From NCBI GenBank assembly GCA_934757245.1, contig CAKVLH010000003.1, forward strand, positions 1 to 64,000: a DNA stretch of 64,000 nt. The letters run 5' to 3'. Below the pieces are notes generated by a model, which worked only from the letters and a program-made list of their open reading frames with translations, was not told the origin of the DNA and did no database searches. Position numbers and translations under genes: made by a program. Positions 1 through 9,056 of the stretch are shown here, one piece after another; positions within the stretch are counted from its first letter, which is position 1, and every line of letters begins with the position of its first letter. This DNA comes from an uncultured Candidatus Melainabacteria bacterium. Lineage in GTDB: Bacteria; Cyanobacteriota; Vampirovibrionia; Gastranaerophilales; Gastranaerophilaceae.

Positions 1-665
1 GTACCTGCTGTTTCGTGAGAGTGGAATCTGATGTGAGCATCTTGACCCAATAATTCACGAGCCATTTTAACTGTTTCGTAAACTTTTCTAGGATTTGAAG
101 TTCCTGATGCATCTTTAAATGCTAAGCTATCAAATGGCAAGCCTGAATCTAAGATGCTTCTCAAAACTCTTTCATAGAAAGCAACATCGTGTGCGCCTTC
201 ACAACCATAAGGAAGTTCCATCATAGTGATTGTTACTTCGTGTTGCATACCATATTTTTTAATAGAGTTTGCAGAATCAACCAAGTTGTTAACATCGTTC
301 AAAGCATCAAAGTTTCTAACTACGTTAACACCATGTTTTGCAAACATTTTTGCGTGTAAGTCGATAATATCACGAGGTTGAGAGTTAAGACCTACAACGT
401 TAACGCCTCTTGCTAAAGATTGCAATTTAACATCCGGACCAACTGCAGCTCTGATTTTATCCATTGTATCGAAAGCGTTTTCGTTACAGAAAAATATTGG
501 AGCTTGGAATCTTGCACCACCTGCTGTTTCAAAGTGTTTTAAACCAGCACCAACTGCGGCTTGCAAAGCTGGAATAAAATCATCTACAAGAACTTTTGCC
601 CCGTAAATTGATTGGAAACCGTCGCGGAATGACGTATCCATAACTTTAATTAGTTTTTTTGACAT
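1..665 (-). CDS. oadA: Biotin-dependent decarboxylase/carboxyltransferase alpha subunit, partial (OadA-type)
   Basis: This is the N-terminal 221 codons of a carboxyltransferase-domain protein; the rest lies off the left edge. The translation begins MSKKLIKVMDTSFRDGFQS, close to the D-x-T-x-R-D-G-x-Q-S signature of the HMGL-like TIM barrel of oxaloacetate decarboxylase alpha, pyruvate carboxylase subunit B and transcarboxylase 5S. The metal-site lysine region (AFKDASG) and HSHET follow, as expected. The ATG at 665 has a clear SD (AAAGGAAAGG). The gene follows oadG by 42 nt and birA lies upstream, so the three form a biotin-linked operon. Family knowledge: this subunit moves CO2 from an oxo-acid to biotin, and the membrane beta subunit uses decarboxylation to pump Na+. 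The true substrate (oxaloacetate, methylmalonyl-CoA or pyruvate) cannot be settled without the C-terminus. Confidence 0.85.
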   Translation of the reverse strand, partial: MSKKLIKVMDTSFRDGFQSIYGAKVLVDDFIPALQAAVGAGLKHFETAGGARFQAPIFFCNENAFDTMDKIRAAVGPDVKLQSLARGVNVVGLNSQPRDIIDLHAKMFAKHGVNVVRNFDALNDVNNLVDSANSIKKYGMQHEVTITMMELPYGCEGAHDVAFYERVLRSILDSGLPFDSLAFKDASGTSNPRKVYETVKMARELLGQDAHIRFHSHETAG

Positions 666-707
666 AATTTTACCTTTCCTTTTATATTTCTTTGTTTTTT
701 AGTTTGT

Positions 708-941
708 TTATTTCTTGAACATTGCAGACAAAATTGCAACTGCGATTTCTGCATCATCTGCAACTGATTTTTTAACTCTTCCACCAGCAGGTTGAGGTAC
801 TACTTCTGGGAAGATTTCGTTCAATTTTCTAACAATTTTAGACATAACAAACATTGAAAGGATTGTTATGCATAAAAATGCTAAAACAGTTCCCATACCA
901 ATGCACATTACGGCTAAACCTTGTGCTAACAATTCATTCAT
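708..941 (-). CDS. oadG: Sodium pump decarboxylase gamma subunit (OadG family)
   Basis: A 77-residue protein with one N-terminal membrane helix (residues ~8-33, LAVMCIGMGTVLAFLCITIL) followed by a short charged, proline-containing cytoplasmic tail. This is the usual layout and size of OadG/PccD-like gamma subunits, which anchor the alpha subunit to the membrane beta subunit and may bind Zn2+. It sits directly between birA (ATGA overlap at 938-941) and the alpha-subunit gene. The position supports the assignment more than the sequence does, since gamma subunits are poorly conserved. Confidence 0.8.
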   Translation of the reverse strand: MNELLAQGLAVMCIGMGTVLAFLCITILSMFVMSKIVRKLNEIFPEVVPQPAGGRVKKSVADDAEIAVAILSAMFKK

Positions 942-1657
942 AAAATATCTCCTATTAAAAGTGTGTGTAATTTATTATCGCTATCTCTTAAATCTAACGC
1001 GCCTGTATCAGTTATATTTTCAGCAGTTCCGCTGATTTGTTTATCAAAAACTTTTACAGTAATTTCTTTATTGAGAAAACCGGCTCTTTTTACATAATCA
1101 TTTTTGATTAACAAAAAACCTTTCTCAATAAATCTATCATATAACAAAAAAAATTTTTCTAACAGTTTTTTTAAGAAAATTTTCTTATCTATAAAACGCC
1201 CAGTTTCAATGTTCAATGATGTTGCAGGCTGATTAATTTTAGATAAAAAATCTATCTTTGTATTTAAATTTACACCAAAACCCAAGATTAAACCTTCAAG
1301 TTTTCCGTTTTCAATAACACCTTCTGCTAAAATTCCTGATATTTTTTTACCGTTAATTTGAATATCATTTGGCCATTTTATCGTCGGCGTAACTCCGTAT
1401 TCTTCAAATGTTTGGGCAAGCATTAGACACAAAAATTGTGTCAAATTTGAATAAATTTCTTTCATATCTTCTGACGGTTTTAAAATTAAGCTTGCATAAA
1501 TGTTATCTTTGCCGGCATAAGACCATTTTCTATCCAATCTTCCACGTCCGCTTGTCTGATTATCAGTGTAAATCAGAGTCATGTCGCTATAATCTTTTAT
1601 ATGCTCTTTTGCATATTTATTTGTCGAATCGACCTCTTCTAAAAAAATTAATTCCAT
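938..1657 (-). CDS. birA: Biotin--[biotin carboxyl carrier protein] ligase, no HTH domain
   Basis: A monofunctional (class I) biotin protein ligase. It begins close to the substrate-binding VDSTN motif, then shows the biotinyl-AMP loop SGRGRLDRKW, the KWPNDI motif and KISGIL, and a C-terminal SH3-like domain. There is no N-terminal winged helix, so it should not be a repressor. It would biotinylate the decarboxylase encoded immediately downstream, whose gamma-subunit gene overlaps it by ATGA. Start: I prefer the ATG at 1657 (MELIFLEEVDST), because a perfect TATAAT (1665-1670) sits 7 nt upstream, suggesting a leaderless mRNA. An in-frame ATG at 1687 would add ten residues. Neither start has an SD. 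Confidence 0.9.
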   Translation of the reverse strand: MELIFLEEVDSTNKYAKEHIKDYSDMTLIYTDNQTSGRGRLDRKWSYAGKDNIYASLILKPSEDMKEIYSNLTQFLCLMLAQTFEEYGVTPTIKWPNDIQINGKKISGILAEGVIENGKLEGLILGFGVNLNTKIDFLSKINQPATSLNIETGRFIDKKIFLKKLLEKFFLLYDRFIEKGFLLIKNDYVKRAGFLNKEITVKVFDKQISGTAENITDTGALDLRDSDNKLHTLLIGDIL

Positions 1658-1748
1658 AGGCTTAATTATATAATAAACATGCATCATTTTATTCGTTAAT
1701 GTTTTTATGATTTTATGTAAAGTTTTCTTAAAATTGTATATACTTTAC

Positions 1749-1777
1749 TTGTTAAGAATCGGACAAATCTGTATAAT
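1749..1777 (+). promoter_or_regulatory. Sigma70-type promoter for the 618-residue protein gene
   Basis: TTGTTA at 1749-1754, a 17-nt spacer, then TATAAT at 1772-1777. The expected transcription start is near 1784, giving a ~33-nt leader that carries the SD GGAGGG at 1807-1812, ahead of the TTG start at 1818. Confidence 0.6.
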
Positions 1778-1817
1778 AGTGTAAAGGCTACACTAATCGG
1801 GATATGGAGGGTGTCTA

Positions 1818-3674
1818 TTGAAGGTTAACGTACTATCTGGAAATGTTTTGCCAAATAATAAGGCACAAAAAAGAAATATAAAAGCTCAAAATCCGAGTTT
1901 TAAATCGTCAATGATGCCTGTGTGGGGCGCAACCGGTTCAATCATGCAATGGATTGAAAGCAAAGGCTATTTTATTTCTTTCCTTATTCAAGACGGTTTA
2001 GGCATGACAGCTCCAAGAGTGTGGACAGGTTTTCAAAGAGACAAAGAAATTACCGGAAAATATAATAAGCAAGAAGGCTTAGAGGTTCTTGGACGTGAGG
2101 GTATGACTGGCCCGTTTATTGTTGGTGTAGCTCCGGCGGTTTTAGCCCTATCTGGGAAATTCTGCAAATCGACTAACTCAAATACAAGGCTTATAAAACG
2201 ATTCGGCGAAAGTCTTAAACAAATGGTTAAAAGTCCGGATTTTGATAATGCGATAAAAAAAGACAAAGATAAATTCAAAAACGAATTCTATAAACGTAAT
2301 TTGGAAACGATTTACAAAAATTCAGTTCCTAATGATGAAAATTTTAAAGAAACTGTTTCTGGTTTAATGAAAGATTTTGAAATTTTTGATACCGGCAAAG
2401 ATAAGAAAACCCGAAATGCTGCATTAGGCAGAATTACTGAAAAAATCAATTCTAAAATTACAGAAACTTCGTCAGATTTGTATAACATAAATAAACTTTA
2501 TGTTGGTGAAGGTGAAAGTAAAAAGGCTTTCGGTATGGGTGAAGCTTTACTTGCATTAAAAGATTTTGGCAATGATGCTATTAAAAATAATAAAAATAGT
2601 GAAACTTTAGATGAAGTTGCTGCCGAAAATATTAAAAATAATTTTGCAACAAAAAGACTTGCTGTGAATGTTGGCAACGTAGCTATTACATTGGCGGGTT
2701 TATCATATTTGCCTAAATTGTATGCAAAGAGTGATGTTTCTCCAGGGGCTGCTGCGCTAGAACACGCAAAACAACATCAACACGATAAAGAAAACACGCA
2801 AAATGACGTGGCATTCAAAGGAAAAGGGATAAATTCTGATGGATTTTTCTCTAAATTAGGTAAACTTATAACAAAATATACACCTGAAAAAATGCAAGAG
2901 CTTTTAGAATACACGGGTTATAACTTCTCAAAAACCACATTTGCATTGCTTGCGACTTTGGGCTTGCTTCTTCCGAGAGGAAAAAGAGCTTGGGAAAGAG
3001 CGCAAATTGATGAAAACGGCAAACGCGATATGACAGAAATCAATGAAATTCTTTTGAGAGATACAGTTTCGTCTCTGTCTGTAGTATTTGCGGTTCCAAT
3101 GCTTACCAAAATGATTGTTCGCTCATACGAAGATAAATCAGGATTTGTACTTACAAACAAAGCTTCCGAAGGCAAAAATAATTTCCATAAGGCAATGGAT
3201 TTGATGAATCCTTATAGCGATTTGGAAGTTTTGTCTGTGGCAGATTTGGATTCTATTTACGGTAACATTGATTCTAAAAAGAAATTTAGTAACTTTGCTG
3301 AATTCGTTGACAAAAAAGGTGGAGATTTAGAAAAAATTATTTCAAAATCTGATAACGCATCTTTGGTGTTCAACGAAAAAACTTTTACGTTAGATTCTAT
3401 AAAAAATCTTTCTCGTAAAGAAAAGAATGAAAAAGTTAAAAAACTTTTTGAAAACGGAATTTCTGATGAAGTTATTTCTAAAGTCATGAAAGGTTCTGGA
3501 GAAATTAAGCACAATAAGATTGCGAAAATGGCACGCGGTCTAAATTCACTTCCTGGATTTATTTCAACAGTAATCATTTCTCCAATACTTCTTGGCGTTT
3601 TGATTCCGATGCTAACTTACCATAACACTCGAAAAGCTAACGCGAAGAAACTTCAACAAGCAAATAATAACTAA
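1818..3674 (+). CDS. Lineage-type membrane-associated protein of unknown function with F-K-S/F-K-G tags (618 aa)
   Basis: I do not recognise a characterised family. The protein starts at TTG 1818 with a strong SD (GGAGGG). It has no classical signal peptide. It has an early PSFKSS tag (residues ~27-32), a second tag, VAFKGKG, near residue 332, and several hydrophobic stretches (around residues 95-113, 284-302, 375-390, 415-435 and 585-605). The C-terminus is basic, ending in TRKANAKKLQQANNN. Layout (hydrophobic segments, central F-K-G tag, terminal hydrophobic segment followed by TRK) resembles the 495-residue protein at 15553-17040, so the two are probably distant paralogues. A remnant of the same C-terminus occurs at 7690-7752. 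The function is unknown; a membrane or cell-surface role is a guess from the hydrophobic segments. Confidence 0.75.
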   Translation: MKVNVLSGNVLPNNKAQKRNIKAQNPSFKSSMMPVWGATGSIMQWIESKGYFISFLIQDGLGMTAPRVWTGFQRDKEITGKYNKQEGLEVLGREGMTGPFIVGVAPAVLALSGKFCKSTNSNTRLIKRFGESLKQMVKSPDFDNAIKKDKDKFKNEFYKRNLETIYKNSVPNDENFKETVSGLMKDFEIFDTGKDKKTRNAALGRITEKINSKITETSSDLYNINKLYVGEGESKKAFGMGEALLALKDFGNDAIKNNKNSETLDEVAAENIKNNFATKRLAVNVGNVAITLAGLSYLPKLYAKSDVSPGAAALEHAKQHQHDKENTQNDVAFKGKGINSDGFFSKLGKLITKYTPEKMQELLEYTGYNFSKTTFALLATLGLLLPRGKRAWERAQIDENGKRDMTEINEILLRDTVSSLSVVFAVPMLTKMIVRSYEDKSGFVLTNKASEGKNNFHKAMDLMNPYSDLEVLSVADLDSIYGNIDSKKKFSNFAEFVDKKGGDLEKIISKSDNASLVFNEKTFTLDSIKNLSRKEKNEKVKKLFENGISDEVISKVMKGSGEIKHNKIAKMARGLNSLPGFISTVIISPILLGVLIPMLTYHNTRKANAKKLQQANNN

Positions 3675-3712
3675 CTGATTATTACTTCATATATAGTGAA
3701 ACACAAAGTCTC

Positions 3713-4468
3713 TTATACGTTATTCTTTGATGCATTAAATATGTTTGCTAATAATTTTTGGATTTCTTGTTCATTTTTATTGTAGAAATCACGATTGGCA
3801 GAAAGAACAATGTTAATGTCTGAATTTTTTAGCACATTGTTGTTATATTCTTGTACGTCATCATAAGATATTTCATTTATAAATTTCTCATAGTCTTCTT
3901 GTGTTGTATTTACCGGAACATCAGTATAATCAAAGCCTGTATCAATCTTTAAGTTATGAAGGGTATAACCTATTGGTGCGAGATGCAGGGCATTATCAAT
4001 GTAACGCTTTTGGATTTTTGGCGATACAAATTGTTCATTTATCATATCTAATGTTTTAACAAAATCTTTTTCTTCACAATTTATATCAAATTTTCGTTTA
4101 TAATCTTTTATACATGAACCATTGTCTTTAATTTCCAGGTTTCTGCGTAATAAATCGTGTAATTGATCATGCAAAGCTATTTCATAAACCGTACAAAGTC
4201 CCGGTTTTGCTTGAAAATCATCGTTTTTGAGCATTTGCACGCTTACTCTTGGCAAACTCGGCTCATCTGTTAAAATTAAGTCTATATCATTCCATTGTTT
4301 AGCTTTAAAATTCGGATGAGTACAAGCATATGTTTTTGACGCAATTGAATATTCCCTAGAAAAATCTTGGAGAAAATTAGTCGCTTGAATATTATTCCTG
4401 TTTAATTGTATTGTTTTGCATGTATTATCTTGACTGCAAAATAAATTGGTTGATAAAGGATTTAACAT
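3713..4468 (-). CDS. M16 peptidase C-terminal-domain-like protein, non-catalytic
   Basis: A 251-residue protein without signal peptide. The second half (DVQEYNNNVLKNSDINIVLSANRDF followed by a helix, shown here in parts: YDDVQEYNN, INIVLSANRDF) resembles the end of an M16 (pitrilysin/insulinase) C-terminal domain, where a helix leads into a buried beta strand. The middle part (LPRVSVQM, GLCTVYEIALHDQL) fits the start of that domain. No HxxEH zinc site is present, so it should not be an active protease. It has a PNFKAK segment like the F-K-G tags of nearby proteins. It is divergent from the 520-residue M16-like gene at 4633. The family call is from pattern, not alignment. Confidence 0.5.
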   Translation of the reverse strand: MLNPLSTNLFCSQDNTCKTIQLNRNNIQATNFLQDFSREYSIASKTYACTHPNFKAKQWNDIDLILTDEPSLPRVSVQMLKNDDFQAKPGLCTVYEIALHDQLHDLLRRNLEIKDNGSCIKDYKRKFDINCEEKDFVKTLDMINEQFVSPKIQKRYIDNALHLAPIGYTLHNLKIDTGFDYTDVPVNTTQEDYEKFINEISYDDVQEYNNNVLKNSDINIVLSANRDFYNKNEQEIQKLLANIFNASKNNV

Positions 4469-4632
4469 TGCCTACCTCCATAATTATTATAAATTAATAA
4501 TATTATTTTTTTTGTCTATTTCAATAAAAATTGTTACATTGTAAATATTTGTAAAAATTATACAATATACTGGCAAAAAATATTTTTTAGAACTTTTTAT
4601 TAAGTAAAAGAAATAAGCAAAAAAGGTTGTAA

Positions 4633-6195
4633 ATGATAAATCCAGTAAGTTTTAATGTTGTAAATAATCAATATTTAAATAAAAAAACTCAAAAAGGTGA
4701 AATGTTGAATAATTCACTACCACAAACTAGTGAATTATCAAATTATGAAGTTGGACAAGCAATTCTTAATCGCAATAATATTTCATTCCGCAATTTAGCA
4801 ACGCCAATAGAAGTTACCAACAAATACAACAAAAAAATCGAAGGCAAAGATCATTTAGATTTGCCAAACATTCATGTATATGAATATCCGGATACTAATT
4901 TACAGGTATTTGTGAACACAGTGGATAAAAATTCTTTTGAACCACAATACGCAATTGAAATAGAACCTACTGACTATAGCAAATATGAAATTTTAAAACA
5001 AGGATTACTTAATACTATAATAGAAAATCGATTACAAAAGGATAATTTAGAAAAGTTGTATTCGTTAGAACCTCCTTATACAAGTTTGGGATGTTTTATA
5101 GCAACAGATTCTGATGCTCATTTAAATATAAATGATATTCCCAAAATTAATAAACACATAACTTCTTTTGATTTCACAGAAAAAGAGTTAAATGACGCAA
5201 AGCAAAAATTAATAAACTATATTAATTCTGAAAAATATGCAGAAGATAATAAAATGAGTTTAGCTTTATATAAAGACCAACTTTCTTCAAAAAAGGATGT
5301 AATAGAAAATCTCTTAACAATTAATTTATCAGAAATGAAAAATTATCAAAAAGATATATCTCAAAACTCTAAAATTAACGCATATCTAACGATAAGCAAT
5401 AATGATTTTAATGGTGATATTTTTGCTATATTAAACAATGGTTTAAATAATAAATTTGTAAAATCAGATAAAAGATCTTATATGGAGTCAAAATTAAATG
5501 ATAAAAACATAGTTCTTTATAATAAGTCTTCTGGAACAGCATTAAAAATGGATTATTTTATAGATTCACAAAATTTAAAAAATAATATAATAGCATCTTT
5601 GTTTTCTAAAATATTTCTACAATATTCAGATAAAAATTCACAAGAACTAGAAAATTATATTAATAATATTGTTGATAGACAAAACTATTCAGATATGGAA
5701 GAAAAAAAGGCATATAAAATTTTATTAAAAGAGCGTGAAAATCAAAATTTTACATCGCTACTTGGACATAGGTATATAAATTCCGTATCAGAGCCATTTG
5801 AAAATTTTAAAAATTTTGATAAAAAGAATTCATATGGTTCTTATTTCGAAGTTAATTGCTTTGAAAACAAGCAAGATTGCAAAAATATAGATGTTGCACA
5901 AAAACTTACAAAACAAAAGAATATTTTTAATGAAATTTTAAAAACAGACTTTTCAGATAAATTATTACAAATCAAAAATGATTATAAAAGGAATGTGAGA
6001 AATTACATATTGTCAGAAGAAAATATGTGTATAAGAAATTTATCAATGCCATATTTTGGTAGTGAAATTTTTCAAATATATGAAATTGTGGATAATATAG
6101 ATCAAAATGATATTAAAAATTTTGTAAAAGAGTACTTTTTAAAACAATGCCCTGTAATTGAATTTCAAAACCCAAAAAGTAATGAAAAAGAATAA
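4633..6195 (+). CDS. Degenerate M16-peptidase-like protein (520 aa)
   Basis: After an N-terminal leader containing ISFRNLATP (residues ~50-58), the segment LPNIHVYEYPDTNLQVFVN is typical of the first strands of M16 domains (name-giving 'L-x-N-G-L-x-V-y' region). Later parts (TEKELNDAKQKLINYI; GHRYINSVSEPFENF; QNDIKNFVKEYF) also match M16 architecture of two tandem halves. The catalytic HxxEH motif is absent from the whole protein, so it is probably a non-catalytic M16 homologue. The gene is very AT-rich and ends 13 nt before the coiled-coil gene at 6209, so the two are likely cotranscribed. SD: AAGG at about 10 nt from the ATG. Confidence 0.55.
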   Translation: MINPVSFNVVNNQYLNKKTQKGEMLNNSLPQTSELSNYEVGQAILNRNNISFRNLATPIEVTNKYNKKIEGKDHLDLPNIHVYEYPDTNLQVFVNTVDKNSFEPQYAIEIEPTDYSKYEILKQGLLNTIIENRLQKDNLEKLYSLEPPYTSLGCFIATDSDAHLNINDIPKINKHITSFDFTEKELNDAKQKLINYINSEKYAEDNKMSLALYKDQLSSKKDVIENLLTINLSEMKNYQKDISQNSKINAYLTISNNDFNGDIFAILNNGLNNKFVKSDKRSYMESKLNDKNIVLYNKSSGTALKMDYFIDSQNLKNNIIASLFSKIFLQYSDKNSQELENYINNIVDRQNYSDMEEKKAYKILLKERENQNFTSLLGHRYINSVSEPFENFKNFDKKNSYGSYFEVNCFENKQDCKNIDVAQKLTKQKNIFNEILKTDFSDKLLQIKNDYKRNVRNYILSEENMCIRNLSMPYFGSEIFQIYEIVDNIDQNDIKNFVKEYFLKQCPVIEFQNPKSNEKE

Positions 6196-6208
6196 ATGGA
6201 ACTAAATA

Positions 6209-7681
6209 ATGAATGTAAATAGTATAAATAATGTTAATTTTAATGGATACAATGGAAAGTACTTATTCAAATCAAAAAATATAAGTGCATTAGAAAATGT
6301 ATCTTCCAAATCAATAAAGGATATTGTTAAAAATGCATTAAAAATTAAACCAAAAGAGGAGGTTGCTCTTCCAGTTGTAGCTGTACCCATTTTAGCATAT
6401 ATGCAGACGCATAAAGATAAAATTGCGGAAAAACTTGCAAAAGAAGCTGAAAATAAGAGTAATAAATATTTTACAGATAATTATAAAGAAAGTGTTAAAA
6501 AATTAAAGCAAGCTGGGGTTAAAGGAAATTATGAAAAATATATTGATTCAACAACTGGGCGCTTGAATACTAGTGGAAACAGTATAACAAACACACAATT
6601 TAAAGGTGCACCGGATGATTTAGATGTTCAATCAGCATCAGTTGATGGAAATTATATAGGCGATATGCCAGAGGTTTATGATAATGATGTGCCAGATGAT
6701 ATTCCAATGACAGACAATATATCAACGACTGATAATATAGAAAACTTAGGGAATACAATTGATACAATTTCTGTAGTGGGTGCTGCGATAACAGAATTTT
6801 TACCTTTGGCCAGATATATAAAACCAATTAAGGATTTACAAAGTGGGGATACTAGCAAAGCTGCAATTGGAACTGTAACTAGAATTGTCGAAATCCCTTT
6901 GGCACCGCTTAAATTTATTTACGTTGGGGGCATGGGATTATGCAGTACGCTATACAAACTTGCAGGGATGGAAGATAATGAAGATAAAAATGAACGTTTT
7001 GTTGGCTTTTGGAATGGAGTGAAACTGGCTTCAAAATGTTGGGCAGATGTTCGTGATGAAATAGAAGATAAAATTTTAGGCAGAGAAACAAAATCTGAAC
7101 GAGAATATAGGCTAGAACAAGAATGGCGTAAAAAAATGGATGAACGTGAAGAAAAGATAAAACAAAGTGAAAAAGCTCGTCAAGAAAGAGCAGAAACTTT
7201 TAGACGCAAACATTTGGAAGAAATGCAAGCAGCTGTAGCATCTACACAAAAAGAAGTCTTGGCAGATGATCAACAAACTAGTCGAGCAAAACGACGTGAA
7301 GAACTAAGAAAACAAAAAATTGAGGAAGAAAAAAGACTACTTGCGGAAAAGGAAAAAGAGCGCGAATTAGCTATTGAAAGAATGAATAAAGCTGAGAAAC
7401 ATCCAGTCGAAGAAGACTCTTCAAATTTTACTATTTCAGCTCCAAAAGAAGAGGATTCAATTCCAGATGAATTAATTGAGGCTTTATGCGATAGAGCATT
7501 ACCACTAATGCAATTGGCAAAAAGAATAAATATTTATTCTGAATTAAATCGCAACTTTGATTTTGATGAATTTGTAAAAGAAACTGGCTTATATGACACA
7601 AATCTAGAAGATTTTTCAGTAGAAGAAATAAATAGAATCCGAAAAATTTTAGATGAGCGAATAAAAGCTTTAAAAAAATAA
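6209..7681 (+). CDS. Coiled-coil protein with N-terminal F-N-G tag, unknown function (490 aa)
   Basis: No known family recognised. Starts MNVNSINNVNFNGYNG, a form of the Phe-x-Gly tag found in other proteins of this window, and has a second tag, TQFKGAPDD, near residue 131. Residues ~185-255 hold hydrophobic segments. Residues ~290-400 form a long charged coiled coil rich in Glu, Lys and Arg. The C-terminal ~80 residues look globular and acidic-helical. It lies 13 nt behind the M16-like gene and within the 4-kb block bounded by the repeated gene end at 7690-7752. There is no signal peptide. Role unknown; the layout suggests a structural or scaffold protein. Confidence 0.65.
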   Translation: MNVNSINNVNFNGYNGKYLFKSKNISALENVSSKSIKDIVKNALKIKPKEEVALPVVAVPILAYMQTHKDKIAEKLAKEAENKSNKYFTDNYKESVKKLKQAGVKGNYEKYIDSTTGRLNTSGNSITNTQFKGAPDDLDVQSASVDGNYIGDMPEVYDNDVPDDIPMTDNISTTDNIENLGNTIDTISVVGAAITEFLPLARYIKPIKDLQSGDTSKAAIGTVTRIVEIPLAPLKFIYVGGMGLCSTLYKLAGMEDNEDKNERFVGFWNGVKLASKCWADVRDEIEDKILGRETKSEREYRLEQEWRKKMDEREEKIKQSEKARQERAETFRRKHLEEMQAAVASTQKEVLADDQQTSRAKRREELRKQKIEEEKRLLAEKEKERELAIERMNKAEKHPVEEDSSNFTISAPKEEDSIPDELIEALCDRALPLMQLAKRINIYSELNRNFDFDEFVKETGLYDTNLEDFSVEEINRIRKILDERIKALKK

Positions 7682-7689
7682 AATAATAA

Positions 7690-7752
7690 CTCAGCCAAAA
7701 TACAAGAAAAGCAAATGCGAAAAAGCTTTAACAAGCAAATAATAATAACTAA
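7690..7752 (+). pseudogene. Remnant 3' end of a paralogue of the 618-aa protein gene
   Basis: Reading in frame from 7690 gives L-S-Q-N-TRKANAKKL-stop-QANNNN-stop. The gene at 1818-3674 ends L-T-Y-H-N-TRKANAKKLQQANNN-stop (3612-3674). Most differences between the two are at third codon positions (for example CGA/AGA, GCT/GCA, AAC/AAT). One CAA has become TAA. So the fragment diverged while still coding and later decayed. Its end overlaps the stop codon of the minus-strand gene at 7749. No upstream part of the paralogue remains; the adjacent 490-aa gene ends at 7681. Confidence 0.7.
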
Positions 7753-8033
7753 TCTTTCTTATCGTAACTTTCTTTTCTAGTATCGTTGTTGGCTTCGGCA
7801 GTTGTTTTTGCGCCCAATGCACCCAACGCTATTGCACCGATTGGGCCTGCGACAGCGAAGCCTACAGCTGCCATTGCCCCTCCGCAAATCGCGCCAACTA
7901 AATAATCGCCGAATTTCAAATTTCCTTTAAATGCAACTGGCGCAGCAACCGGTTCTTGTGGTTTTTCATGCGCTACTCTGCTCCTTGTTTTTTGCAAAAC
8001 AGGAGTAGTAAATCCTACCGGACTAACTCTCAT
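7749..8033 (-). CDS. Small glycine-zipper membrane protein with F-K-G tag (94 aa)
   Basis: A 94-residue protein. Residues ~1-30 are a soluble leader; VAFKGNLKFGDY carries the F-K-G tag. Residues ~45-75 form a Gly/Ala-rich hydrophobic segment (GAICGGAMAAVGFAVAGPIG, then IALGALGA) with glycine-zipper spacing. A polar tail ends DKKD. The ATG at 8033 has a strong SD (AAGAGGTG). Glycine-zipper segments often form membrane oligomers, but no function is known here. It stands alone, with its own leader, convergent with the coiled-coil gene. Confidence 0.7.
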   Translation of the reverse strand: MRVSPVGFTTPVLQKTRSRVAHEKPQEPVAAPVAFKGNLKFGDYLVGAICGGAMAAVGFAVAGPIGAIALGALGAKTTAEANNDTRKESYDKKD

Positions 8034-8121
8034 AAAAACACCTCTTTAATTTATAATAAACACTTTATATTGGCATATTATAGCACTTTGGATAATTTGT
8101 CAATCGTTAGCAGTTGCTTTA

Positions 8122-8928
8122 TTACAATTTAAATAAATTTTTAGCGTTATTAAATAATAAATTTTCTAACAACTTTTCATCTTTAAAGTGTTCCGAGATT
8201 TTTACTTTAAACAAATCTAAATTTCTATTATACAATTCTTTCTTTTGATTATGATCGCCAACAGGAGCGTCGGATGCCCACATAATGCGGTGTGTAAAAT
8301 CACCTTTAGATGTATTTTGTAAAGCTTCGATTAGCATAATAATATCATCAATATCTACCCAAGAAACATCAGTATAAAGCGTTGCCGTTTCCTGTTCAAT
8401 AGATTCAAGCATAATTTTAATTGCTTCTTCGTGTGAACTTCTAGGGCCGGTAGATAAATGCCCTAAAATAATCGGTACATCAGGAAACTGTTTTGCTTTT
8501 TCATAAATAAGTTTTGGTGATGAAAAACGCGATTTTGTATGTCCTGAATGATAAAGACAAGGAAGCTTAAATTCTTGCGCAATTTTTAAATATTTGTCAT
8601 ACTTATCAGAGGTTGCAACAAGTTTTGTAAATTCCGGATGAAATTTCAGTCCGACAAATTGAGTATAATCATTTAACATTTGTTTAAGAATATTTGTATC
8701 AAGACTTCTATCGACTTCGCAAACATAAAGTGGTTTAATTTGCGGGTATTTAGTAGAAATATCCAGCATTTCTTTATTTGCTGCATACTCATCCTTTCCT
8801 GAAAATGCATCGATACCTGCAAGATTTGAACAAATGCAAGTTTTATTTCCAATTATATTTAATAAAAATTCAGGAGAAAAATTTCCCCAAAAAGAATTTC
8901 CAATATGAACATGTGCGTCTATAATCAT
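8122..8928 (-). CDS. Amidohydrolase family protein (metal-dependent TIM-barrel hydrolase)
   Basis: 268 residues, full length for a small amidohydrolase_2-type enzyme. The metal ligands are visible in order: the N-terminal HxH (DAHVHIG), a histidine in LKFHPE, the YHSGH segment, LGHLS, and the final aspartate in WASDAP. This set fits the ACMSD/amidohydrolase-2 group of deacylating or decarboxylating hydrolases; the substrate cannot be told. SD AAAGGAA lies ahead of the ATG at 8928. The gene stands alone between intergenic spaces, so context gives no further hint. Confidence 0.8.
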   Translation of the reverse strand: MIIDAHVHIGNSFWGNFSPEFLLNIIGNKTCICSNLAGIDAFSGKDEYAANKEMLDISTKYPQIKPLYVCEVDRSLDTNILKQMLNDYTQFVGLKFHPEFTKLVATSDKYDKYLKIAQEFKLPCLYHSGHTKSRFSSPKLIYEKAKQFPDVPIILGHLSTGPRSSHEEAIKIMLESIEQETATLYTDVSWVDIDDIIMLIEALQNTSKGDFTHRIMWASDAPVGDHNQKKELYNRNLDLFKVKISEHFKDEKLLENLLFNNAKNLFKL

Positions 8929-9056
8929 AAATATTCCTTTGTTTCTTAATTTTTTATTTGAGCTATTGTTGGATTAGTAAATCTACTACAAAAAATTAAA
9001 ACAATTTTCCATTTTCAATTTTCTATTATACAAAGTTAATGGAATAAACAAATAAT

